Assembly (NCBI RefSeq): GCF_006716065.1
Contig: NZ_VFOL01000001.1
Location: forward strand, 5,022,001-5,086,000
Reading direction: 5' to 3'
Origin: Salinispora arenicola
Lineage (GTDB): Bacteria > Actinomycetota > Actinomycetes > Mycobacteriales > Micromonosporaceae
Length of the DNA: 64,000 nt
In this document: in pieces, positions 25,513 through 35,120 of the stretch
Layout: every line of letters starts with the position of its first letter
Position numbering within the stretch: the stretch's first letter is position 1
Translations under genes and position numbers: made by a program
Notes under the pieces: generated by a model
Seen by the model: the letters and a program-made list of their open reading frames with translations, nothing else
Told to the model about the DNA's origin: nothing
Database searches by the model: none

Positions 25513-26433
25513 TCACCGGCCGCGCTCGGCCAGGCGGTCCGACTGCGGGATCTGGTCGACGTTGATACCGACCATGGCCTCGCCGAGGCCCCGCGAGACC
25601 TTGGCCAGCACCTCCGGGTCGTCGTGGAACGTGGTCGCCTTGACGATCGCGGCAGCCCGTTCGGCCGGGTTGCCGGACTTGAAGATGCCGGAGCCGACGA
25701 AGACGCCCTCGGCGCCCAGCTGCATCATCATGGCGGCGTCGGCCGGGGTGGCGATACCACCGGCGGTGAACAGCACCACCGGCAGCTTGCCCGTCTCGGC
25801 GATCTCCCGGACCAGCTCGTACGGCGCCTGGAGCTCCTTGGCAGCCACGTACAACTCGTCCGCCGGCAATGACTGCAGCCGGCGGATCTCAGTGCGGATC
25901 CCCCGCATGTGGGTGGTGGCGTTGGAAACGTCGCCGGTGCCGGCCTCGCCCTTCGAGCGAATCATGGCCGCGCCCTCGGTGATCCGCCGCAGCGCCTCGC
26001 CCAGATTGGTGGCGCCGCAGACGAACGGCACCGTGAAGGCCCACTTGTCGACGTGGTTCGCGTAGTCCGCCGGGGTCAGGACCTCGGACTCGTCGACGTA
26101 GTCGACGCCGAGCGACTGGAGGATCTGCGCCTCCACGAAGTGACCGATGCGGGCCTTGGCCATGACCGGGATCGAGACCGCCTGCATGATGCCGTCGATC
26201 ATGTCGGGATCACTCATCCGGGACACCCCGCCCTGGGCGCGGATGTCCGCCGGAACCCGCTCCAGTGCCATCACCGCGACCGCACCGGCGTCCTCGGCGA
26301 TCCTGGCCTGCTCCGGGGTGACCACGTCCATGATCACACCACCCTTGAGCATCTCGGCCATACCCCGTTTCACGTGGGTGGTGCCGGTGACAGGGGCATT
26401 GGTGGAAGAGTTCGGAGATTGGGATTCGGGCAC
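25513..26433 (-). CDS. pdxS: PdxS, pyridoxal 5'-phosphate synthase lyase subunit
   Basis: Builds PLP from ribose 5-phosphate, glyceraldehyde 3-phosphate and ammonia, as a dodecameric TIM barrel. It has 306 residues from GTG 26433, preceded by AGGAG. Highly conserved blocks include [67 protein letters not shown] and [33 protein letters not shown]. The first 20 residues are a variable leader. It forms the biosynthetic pair with the downstream pdxT. Confidence 0.97.
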   Translation of the reverse strand: MPESQSPNSSTNAPVTGTTHVKRGMAEMLKGGVIMDVVTPEQARIAEDAGAVAVMALERVPADIRAQGGVSRMSDPDMIDGIMQAVSIPVMAKARIGHFVEAQILQSLGVDYVDESEVLTPADYANHVDKWAFTVPFVCGATNLGEALRRITEGAAMIRSKGEAGTGDVSNATTHMRGIRTEIRRLQSLPADELYVAAKELQAPYELVREIAETGKLPVVLFTAGGIATPADAAMMMQLGAEGVFVGSGIFKSGNPAERAAAIVKATTFHDDPEVLAKVSRGLGEAMVGINVDQIPQSDRLAERGR

Positions 26434-26545
26434 CGTTCATCGCTCCTAGGGACGTGCACGCGAGTGACTGGCAAGGATGCTACGAGGGCCACAACGCCAG
26501 CCCGACAGCCAATCAGACCCATGGTGGCCTGACCTGTGTCCGTCG

Positions 26546-27061
26546 TCACGTACCCGGTCGATCTGCGAGTATGTCCTCGGGGGCCGCCAGCGTCGGGTCG
26601 TCGATGTCGAAGTACTGCGGCCAGGGGCGCCGACGCCCCATCCGCATCAGCCGCACCAATGGTCGACCACGGGCCGCCCGTGCCCCCCGGACCAGGTCCG
26701 TGTGCACCTGTCGGGCCAGGGCCAACCGCCGACTGGCGGCGATGACGGCCTCGGTGTCCGGATCATCCGGATCGAGCTGCGACGCTCGCAGTTGCCGGGT
26801 GAGGTCGTTCTCCGCGGCCTCCCGCTCGTCCGGGCGAACCTCCAGCGCGACCCGCGCCGCCGCGTACAGCTGAGCGCCGTAGCGACGCTCGGCGAGCACG
26901 GCCGCCGCCGCCGCCCGGCGCAACAGGTGGGCGTCGAGCGCGCGCGCCGCGAGCTCCGCCCGGTCCTGCAACCGCTCGACCCGGCCGGCCGTCCAGACGA
27001 GGTACGTCGCCAGCAGCGCGACCACCAGCGTCGCGCCCACCACCCACCACATGCCCGGCAT
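26546..27061 (-). CDS. LemA-like single-pass membrane protein
   Basis: A 171-residue protein from ATG 27061 (MPGMWWVVGATLVVALLATYLVWTAGRVERL). One transmembrane helix at about 5-25 precedes a long helical cytoplasmic region rich in Ala/Arg (AARALDAHLLRRAAAAAVLAERRYG, then DEREAAENDLTRQLRA). It occupies the position of Rv2609c in Mycobacterium tuberculosis, whose N-terminal half is LemA-like and whose C-terminal half is a NUDIX domain. The NUDIX part is missing here. Probably a membrane-associated accessory protein of the PIM region; function unknown. Confidence 0.7.
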   Translation of the reverse strand: MPGMWWVVGATLVVALLATYLVWTAGRVERLQDRAELAARALDAHLLRRAAAAAVLAERRYGAQLYAAARVALEVRPDEREAAENDLTRQLRASQLDPDDPDTEAVIAASRRLALARQVHTDLVRGARAARGRPLVRLMRMGRRRPWPQYFDIDDPTLAAPEDILADRPGT

Positions 27062-27117
27062 CGTAGTGCTGCTCCGTCCCGTCTCCGTCGGTCGCCCGCG
27101 TACCGCCGGCCAACCGG

Positions 27118-28278
27118 TCAGCCCAGCCCCACCCATTCCTGGTCGATGACCCGGCCGTCGGCGGCCTCCATCGCAGCTGCGTACACCTCAAGAATCCGGC
27201 GGGCGACCACGGGCCAGTCGTAGTTCGCCACCACCTGGTCCGCGTAGGCGGTCAGCTCGGCCCGCGCGTCCGTGTCGTCCAGCAGGTCGACGAGAGCGGC
27301 CCGCAGCGCCACCGGGTCTCCGGTACGGAACAGACGACCGGCGCGGCCACGGTCCAACACCCGGCGGAACGCGTCGAGGTCACTCGCGAGCACAGCGGTC
27401 CCCGCCGCGAGCGCCTCGGTGAGGATCATGCCGAACGACTCCCCGCCCGTGTTCGGCGCCACGTAGACGTCGACGCTCCGCAGCATCCGCGCCTTGTCCT
27501 CCTCGGAGACCAGCCCGAGGAAGGTGACTCGGTCCCGCAGCTCGGTCGGGAAGAGGTCGAACAGGTCGGCCGGGTCGCCGGGACCGGCGACCAGCAGCCG
27601 TAACCCCGGGCGCTCGGGGGCCAGCCGGACGAACGCGTCCCGCAGCACCGGAAAGCCCTTGCGGGCCTCGGTGAACCGGCCGAGGAACCCGATCGTGCCA
27701 CCGCTGCCGGGGGCACACGTTCCCGGCCAGCCGGGCAGCGGCTGGGCCCCGGCGAACTTCGCGATGGCCACCCCGTTCGGGATCTCCACCGCCCCACCGT
27801 CCATGTGCTCGACCTGCACCTTGCGGGCCAGCGCGCTGACCGCGATCCGGGCGGTGATGCGCTCCAGCACGATCTGGAGTACGCCCTGGGCCGCGGCGAG
27901 TACCCGGGAACGCGCCATCGCCGTGTGGAAGGTCGCCACCACCGGACCCCGCGCGGAGAGCACGGCGAACATCGACAGGCTCAACGTCAGCGGCTCGTGT
28001 ACGTGCAGCACGTCGAAGTCGCCCCGGTTGATCCATCGGCGGACCCGGGCGGTGGAGACCGGGCCGAAGGCGACCCGGGCGACCGAACCGTTGTACGGCA
28101 GCGGAACCGCCCGACCGGCCGACACCACATAAGGCGGCAGGCGCGACTCCTCGTCCGCGGGGGCGAGGACGCTCACCTCGTGCCCGAGCCCGATCAACGC
28201 CTCGGCGAGGTCCAACACGTGGTTCTGCACACCGCCGGGCACATCAAAGGAGTACGGGCACACGATGCCGATCCGCAC
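27118..28278 (-). CDS. pimA: PimA, phosphatidylinositol alpha-mannosyltransferase
   Basis: GT4-type enzyme that transfers the first mannose from GDP-mannose to phosphatidylinositol on the cytoplasmic membrane face. The 386 residues start MRIGIVCPYSFDVPGGVQNHVLDLAEAL, the PimA N-terminus with its glycine-rich acceptor loop. HVHEPLTLSLSMFAVL and TFHTAMARSRVL follow in the N-domain. The C-domain has GFLGRFTEARKGFPVLRDAF and PNTGGESFGMILTEALAAG with the EX7E-type pair. It lies directly after the acyltransferase gene in the pgsA1-acyltransferase-pimA order of mycobacteria. Confidence 0.95.
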   Translation of the reverse strand: MRIGIVCPYSFDVPGGVQNHVLDLAEALIGLGHEVSVLAPADEESRLPPYVVSAGRAVPLPYNGSVARVAFGPVSTARVRRWINRGDFDVLHVHEPLTLSLSMFAVLSARGPVVATFHTAMARSRVLAAAQGVLQIVLERITARIAVSALARKVQVEHMDGGAVEIPNGVAIAKFAGAQPLPGWPGTCAPGSGGTIGFLGRFTEARKGFPVLRDAFVRLAPERPGLRLLVAGPGDPADLFDLFPTELRDRVTFLGLVSEEDKARMLRSVDVYVAPNTGGESFGMILTEALAAGTAVLASDLDAFRRVLDRGRAGRLFRTGDPVALRAALVDLLDDTDARAELTAYADQVVANYDWPVVARRILEVYAAAMEAADGRVIDQEWVGLG

Positions 28279-28294
28279 GTTGGTGCCCCTCCTC

Positions 28295-29227
28295 TCACAC
28301 CTGTCCCGTGGTCGGCGAGGGCCGCCCCGCGCCGGTGGGTGTGGCGCGCTGGTCCAGCCACATCCGTTGCAACATGTGCCAGTCTTGCGGATGTCGGGCT
28401 ATGCCCGCCGCCAGACCGTCGGCGACCCGCTGGGCCAGTATCCGCACCCGCACGTCGAGCGTGCCCTGCTCGGCCCCGGGCAGGGCCAGCGGCCCCTCGA
28501 TCGTGGCGCAGGCGGCGTCCGGCTCGTACCACAACGAGGCGACGTAGAGGGGCGCACCGGTACGGAGCGCGAGCAGGGCCGGACCGGGCGGCATCCGGGT
28601 ACGGGAGCCGAAGAAGTCGACTGTCACACCACGTGCCGACAGATCCCGGTCGGCCAGCAGGGGTACCACATATCCGGCCTTCACCCGGTCGACCAGCACA
28701 TCGAAGGCGGGCCGTTCGCCGCCGTGAGTGGGCAGGATCTCCATGCCCAGGTCCCGCCGGAACGCGAGGAAGCGCTGGTAGATCCCCTCCGGCTTGAGCC
28801 GCTCGGCGACCGTGGCGATCGGCCAGCCCATCGCCGCGACCCAGGCGCCGGCCATGTCCCAGTTGCCGGAGTGCGGCAGGGCCACGATCGCGCCCCGACC
28901 GGCGGCCACGTCGGCGGCGAGCACGTCCTCACGGTCGAACCGGAAACCGGCGAGGATCTCGGCCCGACTCAGCGCGGGCAGGCGGAACGCCTCCATCCAG
29001 TACCGGGCGTAGGACCGCAGCCCGGCCCGGACCAGCACGTCCAGGTCGGCTTCGGACACGTCTGGACCCACCACGCGGCGCAGGTTGGCGCGGAGTCGGG
29101 TCGTGCTCCCGCCGCCGCGGCGGTGGGCGCGGTCGGCGCCCACCCGGAAGAGTGTGCCCGCCACCGACCGGGGCAGTGCCCGGACCCCACGCCACCCGGC
29201 GAGGTAGGCCAGCTCGGTGAGGTTCAC
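28295..29227 (-). CDS. Phosphatidylinositol mannoside acyltransferase
   Basis: Homolog of mycobacterial Rv2611c (PatA), which palmitoylates the mannose of PIM. It has 310 residues from GTG 29227. The HX4D catalytic motif of the LpxL/HtrB family is IVALPHSGNWDMAGAWV, and substrate-binding residues lie around GSRTRMPPGPALLAL. The N-terminus has a hydrophobic region for membrane association. It lies between PIP synthase and pimA, with only 16-22 nt between genes, so the three are probably one transcript. Confidence 0.93.
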   Translation of the reverse strand: MNLTELAYLAGWRGVRALPRSVAGTLFRVGADRAHRRGGGSTTRLRANLRRVVGPDVSEADLDVLVRAGLRSYARYWMEAFRLPALSRAEILAGFRFDREDVLAADVAAGRGAIVALPHSGNWDMAGAWVAAMGWPIATVAERLKPEGIYQRFLAFRRDLGMEILPTHGGERPAFDVLVDRVKAGYVVPLLADRDLSARGVTVDFFGSRTRMPPGPALLALRTGAPLYVASLWYEPDAACATIEGPLALPGAEQGTLDVRVRILAQRVADGLAAGIARHPQDWHMLQRMWLDQRATPTGAGRPSPTTGQV

Positions 29228-29249
29228 CGGTGCCGCCCTTCGACCGCCC

Positions 29250-29885
29250 TCACCCCTGCCCGCCCGGAGCGGTGGGGACCTGCTGGGCCTGCCGGTACAC
29301 GTGGGCCATCCGCTGCGCCACCGTGAAGATCGACACAGCGGCGAGCAGCCAGAGCGCGATCGGCAGGGCGATCGTCAGGCCGAAACCGGTCAGCAGGCCC
29401 CCGACGCCGACGATCAACAGCCGCTCGGTGCGCTCGGCGATACCCACGTCACAGGTGAGACCGAGCCCTTCGGCCCGTGCCTTCACATACGAGACGAGCC
29501 CACCGGCGGCCAGGCACAGCAGCGCGGCGACGACCCCCGGGCGGTCACCCTCGGTGGACAGGTAGTAGGCCACCGCCCCGAAGACCGCGCTGTCGGCAAC
29601 CCGGTCCATGCTCGAGTCGAGGAAAGCCCCGAACCGGGTGGAGCCACCACTCATCCGGGCCATCGTCCCGTCGAGCAGGTCGGTGAGCGCGAAGACGGTG
29701 ACGATCAACGCGCCGGCGACGAGGTGACCGCGGGCCCCGAAGCCGAGCGCCCCGACGAGCACGCCAAGGGTGCCTGTCACGGTGACCGCGTTGGGAGTCA
29801 CGCCCGCACGGAGCAGGCGGCGCGCGACCGGTTCGACAACGCGGGTCATGCCCGCACGGGCCGTCACTTGGAAGATCTTCGCCAT
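29250..29885 (-). CDS. pgsA1: Phosphatidylinositol phosphate synthase (PgsA1-like)
   Basis: CDP-alcohol phosphotransferase making phosphatidylinositol phosphate from CDP-diacylglycerol and inositol phosphate, the entry step to PIMs. The ATG at 29885 gives 211 residues with six hydrophobic segments. The full CDP-alcohol signature D-x2-D-G-x2-A-R-x8-G-x3-D-x3-D is present (DLLDGTMARMSGG through DSSMDR). The N-terminal MAKIFQVTARAGMTRVVEP matches actinobacterial PIP synthases. It heads the PIM operon; a TATCGT hexamer lies 9 nt upstream. Confidence 0.95.
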   Translation of the reverse strand: MAKIFQVTARAGMTRVVEPVARRLLRAGVTPNAVTVTGTLGVLVGALGFGARGHLVAGALIVTVFALTDLLDGTMARMSGGSTRFGAFLDSSMDRVADSAVFGAVAYYLSTEGDRPGVVAALLCLAAGGLVSYVKARAEGLGLTCDVGIAERTERLLIVGVGGLLTGFGLTIALPIALWLLAAVSIFTVAQRMAHVYRQAQQVPTAPGGQG

Positions 29886-29894
29886 GGCGGTCCC

Positions 29895-29900
29895 ACGATA
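29895..29900 (-). promoter_or_regulatory. Candidate -10 (TATCGT) for the PIM operon
   Basis: Minus-strand TATCGT lies 9 nt before the pgsA1 ATG. It implies a very short or absent leader. No convincing -35. Confidence 0.4.
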
Positions 29901-30136
29901 ACGGTCCAGTGCCCGGCGCGGTACGGACGGTCCGGCGACCCGCCCGCCGGAACTTGTGCCGCGCCGGTGTCGGGGTGTCTGATCGACCCAGTAAAGGTGA
30001 GCCAACTCACCGGTCCACCCGTCCCGTTCCCGCTTGGCAGCAGTACCCCGGAGGATGTCGCCGCGCACCCGCCCCAAGCCGTTTCTCCATCGCGCGCGGC
30101 GGTCGCCACCAAACATCGGCTGAGGGAGGTGCGCCC

Positions 30137-32290
30137 ATGGCGCAGAAGAGTCAGGACAAGGGGGTCGCCGGCGGGATGCCGGTGGTGACCCACCCCGACA
30201 AGATCCGCAACGTGGTGCTCGTCGGGCACTCCGGTGCCGGCAAGACGACTCTGGTCGAGGCGCTGCTAGCGGCGACCGGCACGATCGGCCGCACCGGGAA
30301 CGTCACCGACGGCAGCACGACCTGCGATCACGATCCGGCCGCCATCCGTCAACAGCGGTCGGTGACCCTGGCCTGCGCGCCGCTCATGCACGACGGGATC
30401 AAGGTCAACCTGCTGGACACCCCGGGATACGCCGACTTCGTGGGCGAGTTGCGCGCCGGGTTGCGGGCCGCCGACGCCGCGCTGTTCGTCGTCTCCGCCG
30501 TCGACGGGATGGACGCCACCACCGCCGCGCTGTGGGAGGAGTGCGCGGCCGTGGACATGCCCCGGGCGGTCGCCGTCTCCCGGCTGGACCATCCACGCGC
30601 GGACTTCGACGAGGCGGTCGCGCTCTGCCAGCGGGTTTTCGGCGACAACGTGCTTCCGCTCTACCTGCCGATGCTCGGCGACGACGGCGTCTCCACCGCC
30701 GGCCTGCTCGGCCTCATCACCCGCCGCGTCCTCGACTACACCGCCGGGCTGCCAGCCGAGGTGCGGCAGCCGGACCCGGAGCACCTGCCGGCGATCGCCG
30801 AGTCCCGCAACGAGCTGATCGAGGGCATCATCGCCGAGAGCGAGGACGAGACCCTCATGGACCGGTACCTCGAGGGCGCCGAGATCGACACCGGGATTCT
30901 CGTCGAGGATCTGGAGAAGGCGGTCGCGCGCGGTCACTTCTACCCCGTGGTACCGGTCTGCGCGCAGACCGGGGTGGGAATCGACGCCCTGCTGGAGGTG
31001 CTCACCGCCGGCTTCCCGTCGCCGCTGGAGCATGACGTGCCGGCGGTGACCGGGGTGGACGGCGCACCACGCCCGCCGCTGACCTGCGACCCGGCCGGGC
31101 CGCTGGTCGCCGAGGTGGTCAAGACCACTGTCGACCGACACGTGGGGCGGGTCTCCCTGGTCCGGATCTTTTCCGGCACGCTACGCCCGGAGCAGGTCGT
31201 GCACGTGTCCGGGCACGGCCTGGCTGACCGGGGCCACCCCGACCACGACGCCGACGAGCGGGTCGCCCACCTCTACTCGCCGCTCGGGGCGACGCTGCGC
31301 GAGGTGAGCATGTGTGTGGCCGGCGACCTCTGCGCGCTCACCAAATCGGGCAGCGCGGAGACCGGCGACACCATCTCGGCCAAGGACGATCCGCTGCTGG
31401 TGGCGCCATGGGAGATGCCGGAGCCGCTGCTGCCGGTGGCGATCGTGGCACGCACCCGCGCCGACGAGGACGCGCTGGCCCGCAACCTGGCCCGGCTGGT
31501 GGCCGGTGACCCCACCCTGCGGCTCGACCGCAACAGCGAGACCCGTCAACTGGTGCTCTGGTGCATGGGTGAGGCGCACGCGGACGTGGTGCTGGACCGG
31601 TTGCGCAGCGGCGGGGTGGAGCTGGACACGGCGCCGGTGCGGGTGGCCCTGCGGGAGACGTTCACCGTGCCGGCCAAGGGGCACGGACGGCACGTCAAGC
31701 AGTCCGGTGGACACGGCCAGTACGCGGTCTGCGACATCGAGGTGGAGCCGCTACCCCGGGGCGACGGTTTCGAGTTCGTCAACCGGGTGGTGGGCGGGGC
31801 TGTACCGCACAACTACATTCCCTCGGTGGAGAAGGGCGTGCGGGCCCAGTTGGAGCGTGGCCTGGCGGCCGGCGCCCCCCTCGTGGACCTGCGGGTGACG
31901 CTCGTCGACGGTAAGGCGCACAGCGTCGACTCCTCGGACGCGGCGTTCCAGACCGCGGGGGCCCTGGCCCTCAGGGACGCGGCCGACAAGGGTCAGCCGG
32001 CACTGCTGGAACCGGTCGACGAAGTGATCATCCGGGTACCCGACTCGTCGGTCGGCGCGGTGCTCGGTGACCTGTCCGGCCGACGCGGCCGGGTGCTCGG
32101 CACCGAACCTGACACCGCCGCCGAGGGGCGAACCCTGGTCCGCGCCGAGGTCCCGGCGACCGAACTTCTCCGGTACGCGGTGGAGTTACGGTCGATGACC
32201 TCCGGCACGGGCACCTTCGGCCGCGAGTTCGCCCGCTACGAACCCATGCCCAGCCACCAGGCCGACCGATTCCGCACAGAGCACGCCTGA
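30137..32290 (+). CDS. Elongation factor G-like protein (EF-G2)
   Basis: A 717-residue translational-GTPase paralog. P loop GHSGAGKTT and G3 DTPGYADF are intact. The G4 motif is SRLDHPRAD instead of NKxD, and the switch I/effector segment is RSVTLACAPLMHDG instead of the RGITI form. Domain IV keeps KQSGGHGQYAVCDIEVEPL and GGAVPHNYIPSVEKGVRAQLERG; domain V keeps GDLSGRRGRVLGTEP. It corresponds to actinobacterial EF-G2 (Rv0120c type), whose role in translation is not settled. The ATG follows GGGAGG. It is alone on the plus strand, dividing the otherwise conserved pgsA1/HIT/thrS order. Confidence 0.92.
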   Translation: MAQKSQDKGVAGGMPVVTHPDKIRNVVLVGHSGAGKTTLVEALLAATGTIGRTGNVTDGSTTCDHDPAAIRQQRSVTLACAPLMHDGIKVNLLDTPGYADFVGELRAGLRAADAALFVVSAVDGMDATTAALWEECAAVDMPRAVAVSRLDHPRADFDEAVALCQRVFGDNVLPLYLPMLGDDGVSTAGLLGLITRRVLDYTAGLPAEVRQPDPEHLPAIAESRNELIEGIIAESEDETLMDRYLEGAEIDTGILVEDLEKAVARGHFYPVVPVCAQTGVGIDALLEVLTAGFPSPLEHDVPAVTGVDGAPRPPLTCDPAGPLVAEVVKTTVDRHVGRVSLVRIFSGTLRPEQVVHVSGHGLADRGHPDHDADERVAHLYSPLGATLREVSMCVAGDLCALTKSGSAETGDTISAKDDPLLVAPWEMPEPLLPVAIVARTRADEDALARNLARLVAGDPTLRLDRNSETRQLVLWCMGEAHADVVLDRLRSGGVELDTAPVRVALRETFTVPAKGHGRHVKQSGGHGQYAVCDIEVEPLPRGDGFEFVNRVVGGAVPHNYIPSVEKGVRAQLERGLAAGAPLVDLRVTLVDGKAHSVDSSDAAFQTAGALALRDAADKGQPALLEPVDEVIIRVPDSSVGAVLGDLSGRRGRVLGTEPDTAAEGRTLVRAEVPATELLRYAVELRSMTSGTGTFGREFARYEPMPSHQADRFRTEHA

Positions 32291-32339
32291 CCCGCGCCAC
32301 GACGCCGGCCGAGGGCTGGACCGCACCTGGTCGGCCGGA

Positions 32340-32888
32340 TCAGGAGGGCCAGGCGCTGGACAGCAGCGCGCGGGTGTCACCGAGTAGCTGCGGCAGGACC
32401 TTGGTACGGCCGATCACCGGCATGAAGTTGGAGTCACCGCCCCACCGGGGCACCACGTGCTGGTGCAGGTGCGCGGCGATACCGGCACCGGCGACCCCGC
32501 CCTGGTTCATCCCCAGGTTGAAACCATGGGCGCTGCTGACCTTGCGAATCACCCGCATCGCGGTCTGGGTGACGACGGCCAGTTCGGCCGTCTCCCGGTC
32601 GTCGAGGTCGGTGTAGTCGGCAACGTGCCGGTACGGGCAGACCAGCAGATGCCCAGGGTTGTACGGGTACAGGTTGAGCACCACGAAGACGTGCTTCCCC
32701 CGCGCCACGACCAGGTTGTCCGGCTCGGGCCGCTGAGGAGCCAGACAGAAGGGGCAGCCACCGGGCCGCTCGTATCCACCCTCGGGTCGGTCCCCGCCGG
32801 AGATGTACGTCATCCGGTGGGGCGTCCACAGCCGGTCCAGGCCGTCCGCCATCGCAGTGCTTTCGGTGTGTCCCTCCGCCCCAGTCAC
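32340..32888 (-). CDS. HIT-family protein, likely AP4A phosphorylase (Rv2613c-like)
   Basis: Nucleotide hydrolase/transferase with the HIT motif HLHQHVVPRWGGDSNF. It has 182 residues from GTG 32888; a later ATG at 32852 is possible. The long matches to the mycobacterial diadenosine tetraphosphate phosphorylase are LDRLWTPHRMTYI, VLNLYPYNPGHLLVCPYRHVADY and HGFNLGMNQG. PGGCPFC at about 60 may contribute to a metal site. TAGGAT lies 7 nt upstream of the GTG. It sits immediately downstream of thrS on the same strand, as in mycobacteria. Confidence 0.9.
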   Translation of the reverse strand: MTGAEGHTESTAMADGLDRLWTPHRMTYISGGDRPEGGYERPGGCPFCLAPQRPEPDNLVVARGKHVFVVLNLYPYNPGHLLVCPYRHVADYTDLDDRETAELAVVTQTAMRVIRKVSSAHGFNLGMNQGGVAGAGIAAHLHQHVVPRWGGDSNFMPVIGRTKVLPQLLGDTRALLSSAWPS

Positions 32889-32895
32889 AGCAGCG

Positions 32896-32901
32896 ATCCT
32901 A
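32896..32901 (-). promoter_or_regulatory. Candidate -10 (TAGGAT) for leaderless HIT-protein mRNA
   Basis: Minus-strand TAGGAT ends 7 nt before the GTG at 32888. AGGAT could alternatively serve as a ribosome site on a thrS read-through transcript. Confidence 0.4.
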
Positions 32902-33017
32902 CGACCCACCACCGGGTACGCCGAAGCGCGCCGTACCCCGCCCGTCGCCACCTGGGCGGCTCGGGTACCCGGTGTCGATCGCGGCCCTGCGCCAGCAGCG
33001 GCGTTGAACTCTGGCCC

Positions 33018-35033
33018 TTACTCCTGGGCGGCGGAGGGGCCCTGGTTGGCGCGGGAGTTGACCACGTCGAGGACGTGGCTGACCGCCTCGGCGACCGGCA
33101 CCCCGTTACGTTGCGAGCCGTCCCGGTAGCGGAACGACACGGTGCCCGCCGCCACGTCGTCGTCCCCCGCGATCGCCATGAACGGGATCTTCTGCTGCTG
33201 GGCGGTGCGGATCTTCTTCTGCATCCGGTCGTCACCGGCGTCCACCTGGGCCCGGATCCCCGCGGCGCGCAGCCCGGCGACGAACCCGTCCAGGTACTCG
33301 GTGTGGTCCTCGCGGATCGGGATGCCGACCACCTGTACCGGCGCCAGCCACGCCGGGAACGCCCCGGCGTAGTGCTCGGTGAGCACGCCGATGAACCGCT
33401 CGATCGAGCCGAACTTCGCACAATGGATCATGACCGGCCGCTGACGGCTGCCATCGGCGGCCTGGTACTCCAGCCCGAAGCCCGCCGGCTGGTTGAAGTC
33501 ATACTGGATGGTCGACATCTGCCAGGTCCGACCGATGGCGTCCTTGGCCTGCACCGAGATCTTCGGACCGTAGAAGGCCGCGCCTCCCGGATCCGGCACC
33601 AGGTCGAGCCCGGTGTCCCTGGCGCACTGCTCCAGCACCGCCGTCGCCGTTGCCCAGTCCTCGGCGGAGCCGACGAACTTGTCCGGGTTGGCGTCGTCGC
33701 GGGTGGACAACTCGAGGACGAAGTCGGTGATCCCGAAGTCCTGCAGGAGCCCGAGCACGAAGGCCAGCAGATGCTTGATCTCGGCGGGCGCCTGCTCCTT
33801 GGTGCAGTAGGAGTGCGAGTCGTCCTGGGTGAAACCGCGCACCCGGGTCAGCCCATGGATGACGCCGGACTTCTCGTCACGGTAGACCGAGCCGAACTCG
33901 AACAGCCGCATCGGCAGTTCCCGGTAGGACCGCCCGCGGGACCGGTAGATCAGGTTGTGCATCGGGCAGTTCATCGCCTTGAGGTAGTAGTCCGCCCCCT
34001 CCAGGTGCATGGGCGGGAACATCCCGTCGGCGTAGTACGGCAGGTGGCCCGAGGTGTGGAAGAGCCCTTCCTTCGAGATGTGCGGGGTGCCGACGTAGTC
34101 GAAGCCCTCCTCGATGTGCCGGGCACGGACGTAGTCCTCCATCGTCCGCTTGAGCACGCCGCCCTTGGGGTGGAACACCGGCAGGCCTGAGCCGATCTCC
34201 TCCGGGAAGCTGAACAGGTCGAGGTCGGTACCGAGCTTGCGGTGGTCGCGCCGGGCGGCCTCCTCCAGGAGCCGCAGGTACGCCTTCAGCTCGTCCCGGG
34301 TCGGCCAGGCGGTGCCGTACACCCGCTGGAGCTGTGGGTTCTTCTCCGAACCACGCCAGTACGCGGCGGCCGACCGCATCAGTTTGAAGGCCCCGATGAG
34401 TCGGGTGTTCGGCAGGTGGGGACCGCGGCACAGGTCCGACCAGCAGACCTTGTCCGCATCGGCGGCAAGGTTGTCGTAGCTGGTCAGTTCGCCGCCACCC
34501 ACCTCCATCACCTGGGAGGAGTCCAGCCCGTCACCCTTGAGTTCGATCAGCTCCAGCTTGAACGGCTCGGCCGCGAGTTCACCGCGCGCCTCGTCCAGGT
34601 TGCGGAAGCGGCGGCGACGGAACCGCTGGCCGGATTTGATGATCTCCTGCATCCGCTTTTCCAGCTTTGTCAGGTCCTCGGGCTGGAACGGCCGGTCGAC
34701 CGCGAAGTCATAGTAGAAACCATTCTCGATCGGTGGGCCGATGCCCAGCTTCGCCTCGGGAAAGAGGTCCTGCACGGCCTGGGCGAGCACGTGGGCGGTG
34801 GAGTGCCGCAGCACGGCCAGCCCGTCCGGGGTGTCGATGCCGACCGGCTCGACCACGGTCTCCTCCGCCGGGGTCCAGTCCAGGTCGCGAAGCTGGCCCT
34901 GCGGATCCCGCACCACTACGACCGCGGCCCGACCGGCCACCGGAAGCCCGGCCGCCGCGACCGCGTCGGCCGCCGTCGTCCCGGCGGCCACGACGACGGG
35001 GTCGGCCACGACGGGGTTACGGGGTGCGGACAC
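33018..35033 (-). CDS. thrS: Threonyl-tRNA synthetase
   Basis: Class II synthetase, 671 residues from GTG 35033, preceded by GAGGAG. An N-terminal TGS domain (about 1-70) is followed by the editing domain ([33 protein letters not shown]) and a catalytic core. The core has [28 protein letters not shown] (zinc-site Cys/His region, motif 2) and [10 protein letters not shown]. The anticodon-binding domain includes [34 protein letters not shown]. No T-box leader is evident in the 87 nt before the start. It heads the conserved thrS/HIT/PIM block. Confidence 0.97.
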   Translation of the reverse strand: MSAPRNPVVADPVVVAAGTTAADAVAAAGLPVAGRAAVVVVRDPQGQLRDLDWTPAEETVVEPVGIDTPDGLAVLRHSTAHVLAQAVQDLFPEAKLGIGPPIENGFYYDFAVDRPFQPEDLTKLEKRMQEIIKSGQRFRRRRFRNLDEARGELAAEPFKLELIELKGDGLDSSQVMEVGGGELTSYDNLAADADKVCWSDLCRGPHLPNTRLIGAFKLMRSAAAYWRGSEKNPQLQRVYGTAWPTRDELKAYLRLLEEAARRDHRKLGTDLDLFSFPEEIGSGLPVFHPKGGVLKRTMEDYVRARHIEEGFDYVGTPHISKEGLFHTSGHLPYYADGMFPPMHLEGADYYLKAMNCPMHNLIYRSRGRSYRELPMRLFEFGSVYRDEKSGVIHGLTRVRGFTQDDSHSYCTKEQAPAEIKHLLAFVLGLLQDFGITDFVLELSTRDDANPDKFVGSAEDWATATAVLEQCARDTGLDLVPDPGGAAFYGPKISVQAKDAIGRTWQMSTIQYDFNQPAGFGLEYQAADGSRQRPVMIHCAKFGSIERFIGVLTEHYAGAFPAWLAPVQVVGIPIREDHTEYLDGFVAGLRAAGIRAQVDAGDDRMQKKIRTAQQQKIPFMAIAGDDDVAAGTVSFRYRDGSQRNGVPVAEAVSHVLDVVNSRANQGPSAAQE

Positions 35034-35120
35034 GGTGACTCCTCATGGCAGACGGTACGACTCGCTGCCGATGCTATCGGTCGGCCCGCCGCGCACCCGC
35101 CGCGGCCGGGCCGCTGACGC

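Noticed and set aside
35034..35120. T-box or other riboswitch before thrS
   Set aside because: Only 87 nt separate thrS from the next gene, too short, and no T-box sequence is visible.
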